Part shown: positions 52,877 to 62,089 of the stretch, in pieces
How positions within the stretch are numbered: position 1 is the stretch's first letter
How the letters are laid out: each line of letters begins with the position of its first letter
DNA from: Clostridiales bacterium
GTDB taxonomy: Bacteria > Bacillota > Clostridia > Saccharofermentanales > Saccharofermentanaceae
Length of the DNA: 64,000 nucleotides
Assembly: GCA_017961235.1 (NCBI GenBank)
Contig: JAGCXQ010000049.1
Location: 62,001 to 126,000, forward strand
Direction: 5' to 3'
Notes under the pieces: model-generated
Database searches by the model: none
What the model was told of the DNA's origin: nothing
The model's input: only the letters and a program-made list of their open reading frames with translations
Program-made: the position numbers and the translations under genes

Positions 52877-53866
52877 ATGGAGAACAACTCAGAAATTTCT
52901 AATGTTGAACTGGAAAAGAGTAAACTGATCATTTCCAAAATCACAGATAGCTATTATAAAAAGATGGTAGGACAGACGAGACTTGGATGGTCGCTTCTTA
53001 TCGCTATTATTTCAAACGGACACATTCTTCTCGAGTCTGTTCCGGGTCTTGCAAAGACCACCGCGGCAAAAACACTTACAGATGCCGTAAACGGTAAGTT
53101 CTCGAGAATCCAGTGTACACCGGACCTTCTGCCTAGTGATATCATTGGTACTCAGATCTTTAACTATACAACGAATACATTTGAGACAAAGCTTGGCCCT
53201 GTTTATGCTAACTTTGTTCTTCTTGATGAGATCAACCGTTCCAGTGCAAAGACCCAGAGTGCTATGCTCGAAGTCATGCAGGAGCATCAGACGACTATCG
53301 GCGGATATAACTACGCAATGCCGAAGATCTTCACTGTAATTGCTACTCAGAACCCGATCGAGCAGGAAGGAACATATCTCCTTTCGGAGGCTCAGCTTGA
53401 CCGTTTCCTTCTGAAGGAAAAGATCGATTATCCGACAAAGGATGAGGAATTTGAGATCCTGAACCGTATTGAAAAGGATGTATTTTCTAAGTCGGATGCC
53501 GTAGTTGAGCTCGAAGATGTATATTTCCTCCAGCAAATGGCAAGAAAAGTATATCTGGATGATGCGATCAAGAGATATATCATCAATATTGTTAATGCAA
53601 CCAGAAATCCTGCAAGCGTTATAGGTAAGGAACTTGCCGAGTATATCACCTTAGGTTCCAGTACTCGTGGATGTATCGCTCTGATGGAAGTTTCCAAGGC
53701 AGTTGCTTTGATCAATGGAAGAAGCTATGTAACTCCGGATGATGTTAAGACACTGATCCACAGCGTTCTGCGTCACCGTATCTCACTGAACTTCGCAGCT
53801 GTAGCAGATGGAGTCACATCTGAACAGATCATTGACAAGATCGTAGGAGCAATTCAGACACCATGA
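52877..53866 (+). CDS. MoxR-family AAA+ ATPase
   Basis: A 329-residue AAA+ protein: Walker A variant ESVPGLAKTTAAKT, Walker B VLLDEINRSSAKTQSAML, sensor VIATQNPIEQEGTYLLSEAQ, arginine region LDRFLLKEKI, and a C-terminal lid with SSTRGCIALM. MoxR ATPases act as chaperones together with VWA-domain proteins encoded beside them. It opens the operon MoxR-DUF58-unknown-VWA-VWA-TPR. AAAAGGAG site present; 4-nt overlap with the next gene. Confidence 0.95.
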   Translation: MENNSEISNVELEKSKLIISKITDSYYKKMVGQTRLGWSLLIAIISNGHILLESVPGLAKTTAAKTLTDAVNGKFSRIQCTPDLLPSDIIGTQIFNYTTNTFETKLGPVYANFVLLDEINRSSAKTQSAMLEVMQEHQTTIGGYNYAMPKIFTVIATQNPIEQEGTYLLSEAQLDRFLLKEKIDYPTKDEEFEILNRIEKDVFSKSDAVVELEDVYFLQQMARKVYLDDAIKRYIINIVNATRNPASVIGKELAEYITLGSSTRGCIALMEVSKAVALINGRSYVTPDDVKTLIHSVLRHRISLNFAAVADGVTSEQIIDKIVGAIQTP

Positions 53867-54738
53867 TCCTCGACTATATTACGAAAATAAAGGCGAATAT
53901 CTCGATTCATACCAACATCAAGGCGACATCTATCCTTGATGGTTCGTATAAGTCTGTCTTTATGGGAAAGAGCCTTAACTTCGAAGATCTTCGCGAATAT
54001 ATTCCCGGTGATAATATCCGCGATATCGACTGGAAAGCTTCTTCCCGAAGCCGTATGCTGCTCGTAAAGCGCTATATTGCCGAGAAAAAGCACAACATTC
54101 TTCTGGTATTTGATTCCGGACTGAAGATGAATGCAGAGACGGATAAAGGAGAATCCAAAAAGGATGTTGCGATCTATACAGCAGGAACGCTTTCATATCT
54201 TGCGTATTCCAACGGCGATTTTGTGGGATCACTTTATAATATCGACGGTAAGATGCGCTTTTTCCCGCTGAGAAACAGACTCTATGATATCGAGCATTTC
54301 CTGGCTCAATACGATAAAGATGTCCAGTCTTCGAACAAATCCGATCTGAATAAGACTCTGGAATATCTTCTTAAGAATTTCAGAAGAAAGATGGTCGTGT
54401 TTGTTATCACAGATATTAAAGGGGCATCCGAAGTATCCGAAGCGGTTCTTAAGAAACTTATATGTCAGCATGACATACTGTTTGTTCAGGTAAATGATGC
54501 CGATCTTACCGGAGATCGGGCGTTTAAGATCGAGAACAACAGATATCTGCCCCGCTTTGTGACGATGGATAAGAAGTTAACTTCTATGGAAAGAAACATA
54601 AAGAAAAAGATAACTGAAGATAATGAAAAGAAACTTATGCATCATGCGATCCTTTCGACAAATGTCAGCGGTAAGGATGACATCACTATGAAGATCACAG
54701 AACTATTGGAGAGACACAGATATGCAAACATCCGTTGA
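53863..54738 (+). CDS. DUF58-domain protein
   Basis: A 291-residue protein with the DUF58 core FMGKSLNFEDLREYIPGDNI and DIDWKASSRSRMLLVKRYI, followed by a VWA-like fold. Where a VWA domain would have the metal site Asp-x-Ser-x-Ser, this protein has DSGLKM, so divalent metal binding by the classical site is doubtful. Its partner is the MoxR ATPase upstream. No membrane segment is seen. It overlaps the next gene by 17 nt. Confidence 0.9.
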   Translation: MILDYITKIKANISIHTNIKATSILDGSYKSVFMGKSLNFEDLREYIPGDNIRDIDWKASSRSRMLLVKRYIAEKKHNILLVFDSGLKMNAETDKGESKKDVAIYTAGTLSYLAYSNGDFVGSLYNIDGKMRFFPLRNRLYDIEHFLAQYDKDVQSSNKSDLNKTLEYLLKNFRRKMVVFVITDIKGASEVSEAVLKKLICQHDILFVQVNDADLTGDRAFKIENNRYLPRFVTMDKKLTSMERNIKKKITEDNEKKLMHHAILSTNVSGKDDITMKITELLERHRYANIR

Positions 54739-55204
54739 GCTACAAGATCCATTCTCCTATAGCATCGTTCCGATCGTGATCATATCTATAGTTATACTGG
54801 CATCTCTTATTGCGCTGATAACTATACTTCTGGTACGCAAAAAGAAGAATGCACCTGTGAAGAAGAAGGTCGAACCGGTTCCTGTATTTAAGATCAAGAG
54901 TAAGGAACTTGCACAAAAGGAGTATCTTGCTAAAATCGCTATCGTTGAGCAGAATTATCTTTCCGGACAGATCGATGCTCGTTCCGCACATCAGGAGCTT
55001 TCGGCTATTGTACGTATGTTTGTACATGATCTGACCGGTATCAATGCACAGAATTTCTCGCTGAACGAACTTAAAGCACATAACATTCATCAGATCAGCT
55101 ATCTCATCGAGGAGTTCTATGCTCCGGAGTTTGCGGAAAGATCTGACAAAGAGACGAGCAATTCGATTGCTCAGGCCAGGGAGGTGATCATTAGATGGAA
55201 TTAA
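54722..55204 (+). CDS. Small membrane protein of the Bat-like operon (DUF4381-like position)
   Basis: A 160-residue protein: a short N-terminal stretch, one membrane helix at about 13-39 (SIVPIVIISIVILASLIALI), a basic stop-transfer RKKKNAPVKKK, and a helical cytoplasmic domain (about 60-160) containing YLSGQIDARSAHQELSAIVR. Position and topology match the small helper protein found between DUF58 and VWA genes in many MoxR operons, but the sequence match is only by general character. It overlaps both neighbours (17 and 10 nt). Confidence 0.78.
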   Translation: MQTSVELQDPFSYSIVPIVIISIVILASLIALITILLVRKKKNAPVKKKVEPVPVFKIKSKELAQKEYLAKIAIVEQNYLSGQIDARSAHQELSAIVRMFVHDLTGINAQNFSLNELKAHNIHQISYLIEEFYAPEFAERSDKETSNSIAQAREVIIRWN

Positions 55205-56211
55205 GGTTTCCCTATGCGATCGCTGTCGGTATTCCTGTGATTCTTTTGCTTGCTCTTCTGACATATGGAGTAAGAAAGAAGTATAAAGACGGACGGAAGG
55301 TTGCGAATACGGAATATATTGAGAAAACTCCGTATTTTAAGAGAAAGCTTCTGGAATACAGATTCTGTTCCGTGATCGTGATCATCAGTATCGTTCTTTC
55401 TCTGTCGCTGCTTATGGGGCTTATCGCAAGACCTTTCCGTTCTAATCAGACAATAACGGAGATCCATAACCGTGACATCTATCTCTGCCTTGATACTTCC
55501 AGCTCAATGTTCCATGTTGATCTTGAGGTATGCGATAGACTGAAGGAATTTGTATCCGGGCTTCATGGCGAACGTTTCGGTATCACGATCTTTAACTGTC
55601 AGACGGTAACACTAGTTCCTCTGACAACTGATTACGATTATATTATCGACGTTCTTGATCAGATCAAGGAAGCGTGCCAGATCGCTATCGATGTTACTGA
55701 GTATGGCAAGTTTTATGATGCCGAAGATATGATCAAGTATAAATATATGATCGACGGTACCCAGTCTGAGTCGTTTAATGCCGGATCCTCGCTGATCGGC
55801 GATGGCCTTGCCTCGACTGTATTTCAGTTTCCGAATGTGAAAGACGATGCCTCAAGGACAAGAGTTATCATCCTTGCAACGGATAACGAACTCTGGGGCG
55901 AACCTTTTGTACAGCTTGAAGAAGCTACGAATCTTTGTACGAAGTATGGAATCAAGGTTTTCGGTGCTGCTCCGGAAGAAGTCGTAGATTATGACCAGTA
56001 TAAAGCCTGTGTGGAAAGTACCGGTGGAAGACTCTTTACATTAGAGTCAAAGAGCATGGCAAAAGATCTTATTAAAGAAGTTGAAAAGACGGACACTTCC
56101 GTACTTTATAAGAGTGAAGTTACGGAGACGGAGTATCCGGAAAAACTGGTAATGCTCCTGACGATCTGTCTAGGTGTGCATTTTGTTGTAAGTAGAAGGG
56201 TGAAGTTATGA
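55195..56211 (+). CDS. VWA-domain membrane protein, BatA-like
   Basis: A 338-residue protein: an N-terminal membrane helix (about 6-24), a second at about 58-80, a VWA domain at about 92-290 with an intact metal site DTSSSM (Asp-x-Ser-x-Ser), the conserved Thr region GLASTVFQFPN, and ATDNELWGEP, then a third helix at the end (LVMLLTICLGVHFVV). The VWA domain should face the cytoplasm or the cell wall between helices two and three, as in BatA. It overlaps the second VWA gene by ATGA. Confidence 0.9.
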   Translation: MELRFPYAIAVGIPVILLLALLTYGVRKKYKDGRKVANTEYIEKTPYFKRKLLEYRFCSVIVIISIVLSLSLLMGLIARPFRSNQTITEIHNRDIYLCLDTSSSMFHVDLEVCDRLKEFVSGLHGERFGITIFNCQTVTLVPLTTDYDYIIDVLDQIKEACQIAIDVTEYGKFYDAEDMIKYKYMIDGTQSESFNAGSSLIGDGLASTVFQFPNVKDDASRTRVIILATDNELWGEPFVQLEEATNLCTKYGIKVFGAAPEEVVDYDQYKACVESTGGRLFTLESKSMAKDLIKEVEKTDTSVLYKSEVTETEYPEKLVMLLTICLGVHFVVSRRVKL

Positions 56212-57176
56212 AGATCAATCCGATCATTCCAATCTGGCTCATGGCGGTTATATGTGTCGCCATGCTGGTATTCAGAAGAAGAGGCGTATGGAATTACATC
56301 CGTCAGGTTCTGATCGTCGTTTTACTCTTTGCGCTGAACTTGCGTATTATGGTGTTTTCCCATGATGTTCCGAAGAGAGAACTGAATGTCGATGTTCTTT
56401 TTGTCATCGATAACTCCATGAGTATGCTTGCCGAGGATTTTGACGGAGAAGGAAGACGTATCGACGCCGTAAAGCAGGACTGTGAATATATCATGGATAT
56501 GATGGAAGGCTGCAGATTTTCAGTCATTTCCTTCGGAAACTATGCATATCGGTTAGCTCCATATACCAGTGATAAAGATGTGCTGATGTCAGTCATCAAT
56601 TCTCTTGAAGGCCAGACACAGTACTATGCACAGGGTACTTCGCTGAATCAGCCCTTCCCGCTGATGCTTGAAGCCTTAGAAAAGGATCATGAACAGAATG
56701 AGGAACGTGTTCAGCTCGTATATTACTTCAGTGATGGTGAGATCACTAACCAGAAAGAGAAACTGGGATCTTACTCCAGCGCGAAGAAGTATATTGCCAG
56801 TGGTGCAGTACTTGGATACGGTACTGAAAAAGGCGGAAGAATGAAAGTCCGCACATATGAAGGCGATGATTACGGTGTACCTTTTTATATGAAGACGAAA
56901 GATGAAAAAGGCAGAAGAGTCGAGGCGATCTCTCACATTGATGAGGATAATCTCCAATCGATTGCGGATGATCTGGGTGTGGAATATTACCATGTTGAGA
57001 AATCGACGACACTTCGTGATGTTCTGACAGATATTAATGACTTTCTGGATGAATATGCTTCTGAAGGTAAGAGCGGAGTCGAAGGCTATGTGGATATCTA
57101 TTTCTGGTTTGCGATCCCTCTGGCAGCACTTCTGGTCTATGACCTGATCTACTATAAAAGGAGAGTGAGAGAATGA
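56208..57176 (+). CDS. VWA-domain membrane protein, BatB-like
   Basis: A 322-residue paralogue of the preceding protein with two N-terminal helices (about 5-23 and 28-48), a VWA domain with metal site DNSMSM, YFSDGEITN as the third metal-site region, and a C-terminal helix (about 296-314, IYFWFAIPLAALLVYDLIYY). In Bat operons the two VWA proteins are thought to form a membrane complex activated by MoxR. It overlaps the next gene by ATGA. Confidence 0.9.
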   Translation: MKINPIIPIWLMAVICVAMLVFRRRGVWNYIRQVLIVVLLFALNLRIMVFSHDVPKRELNVDVLFVIDNSMSMLAEDFDGEGRRIDAVKQDCEYIMDMMEGCRFSVISFGNYAYRLAPYTSDKDVLMSVINSLEGQTQYYAQGTSLNQPFPLMLEALEKDHEQNEERVQLVYYFSDGEITNQKEKLGSYSSAKKYIASGAVLGYGTEKGGRMKVRTYEGDDYGVPFYMKTKDEKGRRVEAISHIDEDNLQSIADDLGVEYYHVEKSTTLRDVLTDINDFLDEYASEGKSGVEGYVDIYFWFAIPLAALLVYDLIYYKRRVRE

Positions 57177-58081
57177 TTAAACGTATTATTATAACTGCAT
57201 ATGTTTTAGCAGGTTTAGTGCTTTTCAAGTTTGCTTTCACTTATGGATATAACGAGTGGGTAAAGTCCAAGTATGAAAAAGGTGACTATTCGGAAAACTA
57301 CAATCTTCTGGAAGTAGCGAATTTCAATGAGCCGTATATTGTTTATTACAATAATGGTAATGTGAAGTATCAGCGTCAGGATTATGAGGAGGCTATCAAA
57401 TATTTTGAGACCGCTTTAACTAAGAATCCTCCGGAAGAAAAAGAGTGTCTCATCCGTATTAATCTTGTACTTTCCAAGCTGGCTCTTCTAGGAGATGATT
57501 GGTTAAGTCAGGAAAAAATCGAAGAGTCGATCGAGCTTCTTGAGGAATGTCTGGATATCCTCTCTGAAAAAGGCTGCGCTACTGACGATGGAAAAGGACA
57601 CAATAATCGTGCGCAGAGACTCTATGACGAGATCAAAGAAATGCTTGAGCAGGCTAAACAGGAGCAGGAACAGCAGCAGTCCGAGTCCAGTGAGAGTGAA
57701 TCAGATCAGAGTCAGCAGCAGTCAGATTCCTCTGACTCAAGTGATAGCTCCAATCAGAGCGACTCTTCCGATCAGAGTGATGGTTCTAATCAGAGTGACA
57801 CATCTGACCCGAGCGATGGCTCTAATCAGAGTGAAACTTCCGATCCAAGTGACGGTTCAGACCCGAGCGATGGCTCTGAAACAAGCGAAAGCACGGAAAG
57901 TGAAGAAGAGAGAAGACGCAGAGAGTCAGAAGAGAGTGAATCCCAGCGTCAGAGCGAGATCGAATCAGAGATGCAAAGACGTATGTCCGACTCCAATGAT
58001 CAGCGCCAGGAACAGCGTAAGAAGTCCATTTCACAGGGCGAAGACTGGAACTGGGACTATGACGAAGTTCCGGTATGGTAA
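57173..58081 (+). CDS. TPR membrane protein with Ser/Asp/Gln repeat tail, BatC-like
   Basis: A 302-residue protein. One N-terminal membrane helix (about 5-25), then TPR-like helices (about 40-160) with NEPYIVYYNNGNVKYQRQDY and EEAIKYFETAL. A low-complexity tract of Ser, Asp, Gln and Gly (about 165-245) containing a 12-residue repeat follows, then a highly charged Arg/Glu/Gln stretch and a final aromatic-acidic end (EDWNWDYDEVPVW). The TPR part matches BatC-like partners of VWA proteins. The tail is probably disordered; whether it lies inside or outside the cell cannot be told. Confidence 0.85.
   Translation: MIKRIIITAYVLAGLVLFKFAFTYGYNEWVKSKYEKGDYSENYNLLEVANFNEPYIVYYNNGNVKYQRQDYEEAIKYFETALTKNPPEEKECLIRINLVLSKLALLGDDWLSQEKIEESIELLEECLDILSEKGCATDDGKGHNNRAQRLYDEIKEMLEQAKQEQEQQQSESSESESDQSQQQSDSSDSSDSSNQSDSSDQSDGSNQSDTSDPSDGSNQSETSDPSDGSDPSDGSETSESTESEEERRRRESEESESQRQSEIESEMQRRMSDSNDQRQEQRKKSISQGEDWNWDYDEVPVW
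57746..57853 (+). repeat. Three in-frame 36-bp tandem repeats
   Basis: Units at 57746-57781, 57782-57817 and 57818-57853 encode SSNQSDSSDQSD, GSNQSDTSDPSD and GSNQSETSDPSD. The copies differ mainly at third codon positions and in the last four residues. They extend the disordered tail of the BatC-like protein and could change copy number. Confidence 0.85.
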
Positions 58082-58129
58082 TGGATTTCTAATGCCAGAT
58101 ATTAAAACTGAATATCTTAAAATCTATGG

Positions 58130-58158
58130 TTGCTAATTTCAGGAACTTGGATTATTAT
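58130..58158 (+). promoter_or_regulatory. Promoter of the pyr operon
   Basis: TTGCTA at 58130-58135 and TATTAT at 58153-58158, spacer 17 nt. A weak A+T-rich hairpin at 58097-58117 between the BatC-like gene and this promoter may end the upstream operon. Confidence 0.65.
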
Positions 58159-58161
58159 CTT

Positions 58162-58307
58162 AACAGCGTATCCTTTAAGGCTGTTCCATGAGAGAACAGA
58201 AAGGTCGTTTGTCGATAATGTATACCGTTTCCCGGATGGGAGGCATTCATATAGAAGACCGGCTTTTTTAGGGTACCTGCAGGTATTTTACAGAGTCGGT
58301 TTTTTTG
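58162..58307 (+). promoter_or_regulatory. PyrR-type attenuator in the pyr leader
   Basis: The leader contains CTGTTC-CATGAGA-GAACAG (58181-58199), a stem whose loop resembles the CAGAGA-type PyrR-binding loop. It is overlapped by a competing stem AACAGC/GCTGTT (58162-58167, 58180-58185). A terminator follows: ACCGGCT (58258-58264) pairs with AGTCGGT (58294-58300) and then TTTTTTT (58301-58307). PyrR with UMP would favour termination. The antiterminator pairing is less clear. Confidence 0.7.
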
Positions 58308-58315
58308 TACTCTGA

Positions 58316-58887
<572 letters not shown>

Positions 58888-58888
<1 letters not shown>

Positions 58889-59826
58889 TGGGACTTAGAA
58901 GTAAAGATCTGCTTGGACTGAAGCAATTAACCGCGGAAGAGATCATGGAGATACTCGACACCGCGAAAATGATGAAGATGGTTCTGACCTCCGGGAACAA
59001 GAAAACATCCCATCTTCAGGGAAAATCAGTTGTAACTCTCTTTTATGAGAATAGTACGAGAACAAGGCTTTCCTTTGAGCTTGCATCAAAGTACATGGGC
59101 TCCGCCAGTGCGAATATCACAACATCCGGAAGCTCCGTAAATAAGGGCGAATCTCTTCTGGATACAGCCAGAACGATCGATATGATGGCAACAGATATCA
59201 TTATCATGCGCCACAGCCAGTCCGGTGCTCCACATTATCTGGCACCGAGAGTCAAGGCTTCGATCGTAAACGCCGGTGACGGAATGAATGAGCATCCGAC
59301 ACAGGCTCTTCTGGATATGTTTACTCTTTATGAGAAATATGGCCATATTGATGGCCTGAAAGTCGCTATTTGTGGCGATCTTTATCACAGCCGCGTCGTT
59401 CGAAGCAATGTGATCGGACTTACAAAACTTGGAGCAACGGTAAGTGTTGCAGGACCAAGGACTATGGTACCTGTCGGTCTGGATAAGATGGGATGCACCG
59501 TCTGCAAATCAGTATCCGAAGCCGTAAAAGATGCCGATGCGGTTATGGGCCTCCGCGTACAGCTGGAGCGCCAGCAGAAGTCTCTATTCCCCTCGGTTGC
59601 AGAATACTCTAGATTTTACTCCATCTCCGAGGATGTTCTGAAGCTCGCAAAACCCGGTGCTTATCTGCTGCATCCGGGTCCGTGCAATCACGGTGTAGAA
59701 CTTCCGACATGTGTATATGACTGTGACCAGTCAGTGATCAATGAGCAGGTCACAAATGGTGTAGCAGTCCGAATGGCAGTCTTATACTTACTGATGGCAA
59801 GGAGAAACCAGAATGAAAACAATTGA
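58888..59826 (+). CDS. pyrB: Aspartate carbamoyltransferase catalytic subunit
   Basis: It joins carbamoyl phosphate and L-aspartate to N-carbamoyl-aspartate, the committed pyrimidine step. Motifs: carbamoyl-phosphate site YENSTRTRLSFELA, MRHSQSGAPHYL, EHPTQALLDMFTL, and HPGPCNHGVELP near the end. Length 312 is normal. There is no pyrI regulatory subunit gene next to it, as usual in Firmicutes. Ribosome-binding site GAAGAGGTG. It overlaps pyrC by 14 nt. Confidence 0.97.
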
Positions 59827-61072
59827 GATTAGAAATGCGAAGCATTTTGCTACTGATGAAACAGTCACGATCTATATCGAAAACGGCGTATTTACCGACA
59901 GTATTTCCGGAGAGCCGGACGAAGTGATCGATGCGAATGGACTGACCGTATTTCCGGGACTTGTGGATATGCACTGCCATCTTCGCGAGCCGGGTTACGA
60001 GTATCGTGAAGATATTAAAACCGGTACAAAAAGCGCGGCAAAAGGTGGCTTTACCAGCGTATGCTGCATGCCGAACACAAATCCGGTCTGCGATAATGCT
60101 GCTGTAGTTGAAGGAATCTTGAGAAAAGCGGAGCTGGTCGGTTCCTGTAATGTATTCCCGATCGGTGCCGCAAGCAAAGGGCTTGCAGGAAAAGAGATCT
60201 CTGAAATGGGACTTATGAAAGAGGCGGGTATCGTCGCAGTCTCTGATGACGGAAAACCGATCGCAACAGCAAACCTTCTGAAGAAAGTGCTTGAGTATTC
60301 CTCGGATTTTGATCTGCCGGTACTTAACCACTGTGAAGAAATGTCCATCGCCGAAGGTGCCATGAATGAAGGCGCGATCTCTACAGCACTCGGACTTCGC
60401 GGAATCCCGGCAATTGCAGAAGAGATCATGATCTCCAGAGATATTCAGACCGCCGAGTACCTGGATATGCCGATCCACATCTGCCACGTTAGTACGAGAA
60501 AAGGCATCGATATCATCCGTCAGGCAAAGAAGAGAGGCGTAGAAGTGACCTGTGAGACATGTCCGCATTATTTCTCCTTGACGGAAGAAGCCTGCCAGAC
60601 ATATGACACGAACTTCAAAATGAATCCGCCGCTTCGAACAGAGGATGACCGTCTTGCAGTGATCGAGGGTCTTAAGGATGGCACGATCGACTGTATAGTT
60701 ACCGATCACGCGCCGCACCATATCGATGAAAAGGATATCGAGTTCTCTTTAGCCAACAATGGCATCATCGGCTTTGAAACTGCCTTTGCAGTAGGATATA
60801 CTTATCTGGTAAAGACGGGACTGATCTCACTTACCGATATGATCAAAACGATGACAGTCAACCCGTCTTCCATCCTGAAACTGGGAAGAGGCACTCTGGA
60901 TAAGGGGATGCCGGCAGATGTTATGCTTGCTGATCTGAATGAGACCTTTGTTTATACCAAGGAAGAGATCCTGAGTAAATCCGCTAATTCACCGTATATT
61001 GGTGATGAGCTTCAGGGACGTGTAAAACTTACGATCGCAGGAGGAAAGATCACATATGACGAACTTCGCTGA
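59813..61072 (+). CDS. pyrC: Dihydroorotase, class I
   Basis: A 419-residue amidohydrolase that cyclises carbamoyl-aspartate to dihydroorotate. Metal ligands are visible: DMHCHLREPGYEYREDIKTG, where the usual DxHxH motif is HCHLR, NHCEEM, ICHVSTRKG, and TDHAPHH with the catalytic Asp. The class I form is normally active without a PyrB partner, although adjacency suggests a complex. The end overlaps pyrF by 17 nt. Confidence 0.96.
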   Translation: MKTIEIRNAKHFATDETVTIYIENGVFTDSISGEPDEVIDANGLTVFPGLVDMHCHLREPGYEYREDIKTGTKSAAKGGFTSVCCMPNTNPVCDNAAVVEGILRKAELVGSCNVFPIGAASKGLAGKEISEMGLMKEAGIVAVSDDGKPIATANLLKKVLEYSSDFDLPVLNHCEEMSIAEGAMNEGAISTALGLRGIPAIAEEIMISRDIQTAEYLDMPIHICHVSTRKGIDIIRQAKKRGVEVTCETCPHYFSLTEEACQTYDTNFKMNPPLRTEDDRLAVIEGLKDGTIDCIVTDHAPHHIDEKDIEFSLANNGIIGFETAFAVGYTYLVKTGLISLTDMIKTMTVNPSSILKLGRGTLDKGMPADVMLADLNETFVYTKEEILSKSANSPYIGDELQGRVKLTIAGGKITYDELR

Positions 61073-62072
61073 TAGGCTTACTAAGAGAATCGAAGAGTGT
61101 AATAACCCGACAGTAATGGGACTGGATCCTAAACTGGAGTATCTCCCTTCCGATATGCTGAATGAATGGCTTAAAGAGGCTAAGGAGCATGAAGAGAAGA
61201 GCGGTCAGCCGGCAAATATGCAGATGGCAACAGGTATGGCGATCTTCGATTATAACCGGCTCCTGATCGATGCGGTCTATGATATCATCCCTGCGATCAA
61301 GCCGCAGTTTGCCTACTATGAGATGTACGGTATCCACGGCATCATGGCACTGCGTAAGACGATCCAGTACGCACATGATAAGGGAATGCTGGTCATCGCT
61401 GATGCAAAGAGAAATGATATCGGAACCACTGCGACTGCATATGCAAATGCGATCATCGGTGATACGAAGATCATCAATGACACGACAGCCGCAATGTTCG
61501 ACTGTGACTGTATCACCGTAAACGGATATCTTGGAATCGACGGTATCAAGCCTTTCATGGATGTAGCTAAGGAAAAGGGAAAAGGCCTTTATGTTCTGGT
61601 AAGAACGTCCAATCCTTCCGCAGGTGACCTTCAGGACCTGAAACTCGAAGATGGACGACAGGTATTTGAGGCTATGGCCGAAAATGTTGAAAAATGGGGT
61701 CAGGATCTGATCGGTGAGTGCGGATTCTCCTCCGTTGGTGCTGTAGTTGGCGCTACATGGCCGGAGCAGGCCGTAAAGGCACGAAAGATCATGCCGCATG
61801 CATTGATCCTTGTTCCTGGCTATGGTGCGCAGGGCGGTTCCGGAAAAGATGCGGTCGCTTCTTTCGTAAATGGTAAGGGCGGTATCGTAAATGCTTCCAG
61901 AAGCCTGATGTGTGCCTGGAAGAAGAGAGAAGATATCGAGCCGATGGAACTGACACAGATGCACGGTCCTTCCGGTGCTCCGCTCCTTGGATTCCAGAGA
62001 GCGACAAGAGAAGAAGCCCTTCGTATGCGTGAAGATCTTAATAATGCTATCAAGGAATCACTTGAAGCTTGA
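61056..62072 (+). CDS. pyrF: Orotidine 5'-phosphate decarboxylase, long (subfamily 2) form
   Basis: It decarboxylates OMP to UMP. At 338 residues it is of the longer type 2 group. Evidence: VMGLDPKLEYLPSDM, the catalytic block IADAKRNDIGTTATAYANA (Asp-x-Lys-x2-Asp), VNGYLGIDGIKPF, LVRTSNPS and the phosphate loop LVPGYGAQGG. Upstream codons overlap the pyrC end, consistent with translational coupling. Confidence 0.96.
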   Translation: MTNFADRLTKRIEECNNPTVMGLDPKLEYLPSDMLNEWLKEAKEHEEKSGQPANMQMATGMAIFDYNRLLIDAVYDIIPAIKPQFAYYEMYGIHGIMALRKTIQYAHDKGMLVIADAKRNDIGTTATAYANAIIGDTKIINDTTAAMFDCDCITVNGYLGIDGIKPFMDVAKEKGKGLYVLVRTSNPSAGDLQDLKLEDGRQVFEAMAENVEKWGQDLIGECGFSSVGAVVGATWPEQAVKARKIMPHALILVPGYGAQGGSGKDAVASFVNGKGGIVNASRSLMCAWKKREDIEPMELTQMHGPSGAPLLGFQRATREEALRMREDLNNAIKESLEA

Positions 62073-62089
62073 TATTGAGAGGAAAAGTA

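Noticed and set aside
52877..56211. MoxR plus VWA genes as a magnesium- or cobalt-chelatase.
   Set aside because: The large chelatase subunit is absent, and the DUF58, helper, two VWA and TPR gene order is that of Bat-type operons.
57690..57900. Short repeated units resembling a CRISPR array.
   Set aside because: The units are in frame, contiguous without spacers, and encode a Ser/Asp/Gln tract of an intact protein. No cas genes are present.
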